Source of the DNA: Pseudomonadota bacterium
GTDB taxonomy: Bacteria; Myxococcota; Myxococcia; Myxococcales; Myxococcaceae
DNA length: 6,118 bases
Assembly (NCBI GenBank): GCA_023424585.1
Contig: JAFADT010000023.1
Span: 1 to 6,118 of the forward strand
Direction of reading: 5' to 3'
The translations under genes and the position numbers were made by a program. This document shows, one piece after another, positions 5,224 to 6,118 of this stretch (position 1 is its first letter; every line of letters starts with the position of its first letter). The notes below the pieces were generated by a model, which ran no database searches, had not been told where the DNA came from, and saw only the letters and a list, made by a program, of their open reading frames with translations.

Positions 5224-5877
5224 ATGACTGCTCGACACATCATCGCATCGCTGGCGCTGACCTCCTTCCTGGGCGCACTGCCGGCGGCGGCCCAGGAGCC
5301 CAAGAAGTCCGGGCTCGCGCTGGGGGTACGCGGCGCCATGGGCATTCCCGTGGGAGATGCCTTCACGGACCAGTCGCTGCGCGACACCTTTGGCACCACC
5401 GTGGCTCCGCAGGTGGACGTCTCGTGGTTCTTCAGCCGGCGGCTCTCGCTGGGCGCCTACTTCCAGTACGGCTTCGGCTCCGGGCCCGGCGACCTGTGCT
5501 CGGACGTCGTGGACTGCAAGAGCCAGGTCCTGCGCGTCGGCGTCGACCTGGACTACCACTTCCTCCCGGACTCCTTCATCGCGCCCTGGGTGGGCGTGGG
5601 CTTGGGCTACGAGGTCGCGAAGCTGGACGTGGGCGGCAGCTCCTCGAACAACTGGCTGAAGCTGGAGGGCTATGACCTGATCCACGCCCACTTCGGCGTG
5701 GATCTCCAGCTCACCCGCTCCATCGCGGTGGGGCCCTACATCTCCGCGTCCGTGGGGCAGTACTCCGAGGGCGCGGTCCGCGTCGCCGACCTCGAAACGA
5801 GCGACGAGCTCACCAGCGACGAGAAGCAGATCCACGTCTGGATCCAGCCGGGCGTGCGCGTGCAGTTCCGGCTGTAG
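5224..5877 (+). CDS. Outer-membrane beta-barrel protein (OmpA-like / porin-family 8-stranded barrel)
   Basis: 217 residues from ATG 5224; an in-frame GTG at 5215 could add three residues, and neither start has a strong ribosome site. Residues 1-23 form a signal peptide with cleavage at AAA|QEP. The mature protein shows about eight alternating amphipathic strands: near 31-43, 59-70, 75-86, 101-113, 121-136, 155-164, 167-180 and 203-217. It ends VRVQFRL, a C-terminal strand with aromatic and hydrophobic positions as recognised by the BAM machinery. Two Cys (92 and 98) sit in one loop and may form a disulfide. Length and strand count fit small OmpA-type or OMP_b-brl barrels, whose roles range from structural to transport; the specific function is unknown. 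It is transcribed divergently from the frameshifted gene and convergently with the next gene, hence alone. Confidence 0.85.
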   Translation: MTARHIIASLALTSFLGALPAAAQEPKKSGLALGVRGAMGIPVGDAFTDQSLRDTFGTTVAPQVDVSWFFSRRLSLGAYFQYGFGSGPGDLCSDVVDCKSQVLRVGVDLDYHFLPDSFIAPWVGVGLGYEVAKLDVGGSSSNNWLKLEGYDLIHAHFGVDLQLTRSIAVGPYISASVGQYSEGAVRVADLETSDELTSDEKQIHVWIQPGVRVQFRL

Positions 5878-5894
5878 TCACCGCCCTTCCGTCC

Positions 5895-6118
5895 TCACGT
5901 CTCCGGTGGCGAGGGCGTGGGGGCGGGCAGGGGATAGAGGACGCGGTAGTCGATGCGGTGGTGGTAGGCCGCCAGATACGGCGCCCCCGCGATGTCGATG
6001 ACCACCTGCTGGGGAGGCGTGGGCTGCTGGTTCATCCACGCCTCCGCCTCCGCCTTCGTGGCGAAGGACAGCCCCGAAGGCTTGCGCCGCTGGTCCGCCA
6101 TTTCCTGGAGGTACTGCT
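5895..6118 (-). CDS. Unrecognised small protein, probably partial at right window edge
   Basis: An ATG at 6101 gives 68 residues, but its only ribosome-site-like bases (AGGA) lie almost against the ATG, and the frame stays open to the window edge with sensible codons (QYLQE before the Met). The true start is therefore probably outside the window. The visible part has a charged, helical stretch (SFATKAEAEAWMNQ), a short beta-rich part (QQVVIDIAGAPYLAAYHHRI, then DYRVLYPLP) and a Pro-rich tail (APTPSPPET). No signal peptide or membrane helix is seen. I do not recognise the family. It converges with the beta-barrel gene, with only 17 nt between stops and no convincing terminator there. Confidence 0.6.
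   Translation of the reverse strand, partial: QYLQEMADQRRKPSGLSFATKAEAEAWMNQQPTPPQQVVIDIAGAPYLAAYHHRIDYRVLYPLPAPTPSPPET

Noticed and set aside
5011..5835. Minus-strand 274-codon frame opposite the beta-barrel gene
   Set aside because: Shadow of the barrel gene; the plus strand has a signal peptide and alternating beta strands with G/C-ending codons.
1..6118. CRISPR arrays, insertion sequences or prophage genes
   Set aside because: No spaced direct repeats, transposase-like protein or terminal inverted repeats were seen on either strand.

Overview
The window is GC-rich, with strongly G/C-ending codons on the minus strand. Two of its families point to a myxobacterium (Myxococcota; Myxococcus, Corallococcus or a relative). 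One is a protein of the DUF2381 / TIGR02268 Myxococcus paralogous family. The other is the Ser/Thr kinase, with a myxobacterial style of C-terminal extension, that overlaps it. These assignments come from reading the sequence, not from a database search.

Layout, left to right. (1) 1-1144, minus strand: an ECF-like sigma factor gene and, overlapping it by ATGA, a membrane-anchored zinc-finger anti-sigma factor that runs off the left edge. (2) 1145-1374: a gene-free stretch with a candidate ECF-type promoter for the sigma gene, a hairpin plus T-tract readable on the plus strand, a piece resembling the 3' half of a tRNA, and a perfect 11-bp inverted repeat. (3) 1375-4226, minus strand: a DUF2381 secreted protein gene and, overlapping by ATGA, a transmembrane Ser/Thr protein kinase. 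The kinase's last ~170 residues look like a complete lipoprotein with its own ribosome binding site and start. A sigma-70-like promoter lies just upstream. (4) 4338-5014, minus strand: an unrecognised gene broken by three apparent single-base frameshifts, mostly in C or G runs. (5) 5015-5223: a divergent intergenic region with three inverted repeats and a good sigma-54-like GG-N10-GC element. (6) 5224-5877, plus strand: a secreted 8-stranded outer-membrane beta-barrel protein. (7) 5895-6118, minus strand: a small unrecognised protein, convergent with the barrel gene and open at the right edge.

Working model (inference): two adjacent, separately transcribed signalling pairs, DUF2381/kinase and sigma/anti-sigma, both coupled by 4-base overlaps and both linked to the membrane. 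The most unusual points are the hydrophobic C-terminal tail on the sigma factor, the lipoprotein-like cistron embedded in the kinase frame, and the triply frameshifted gene.
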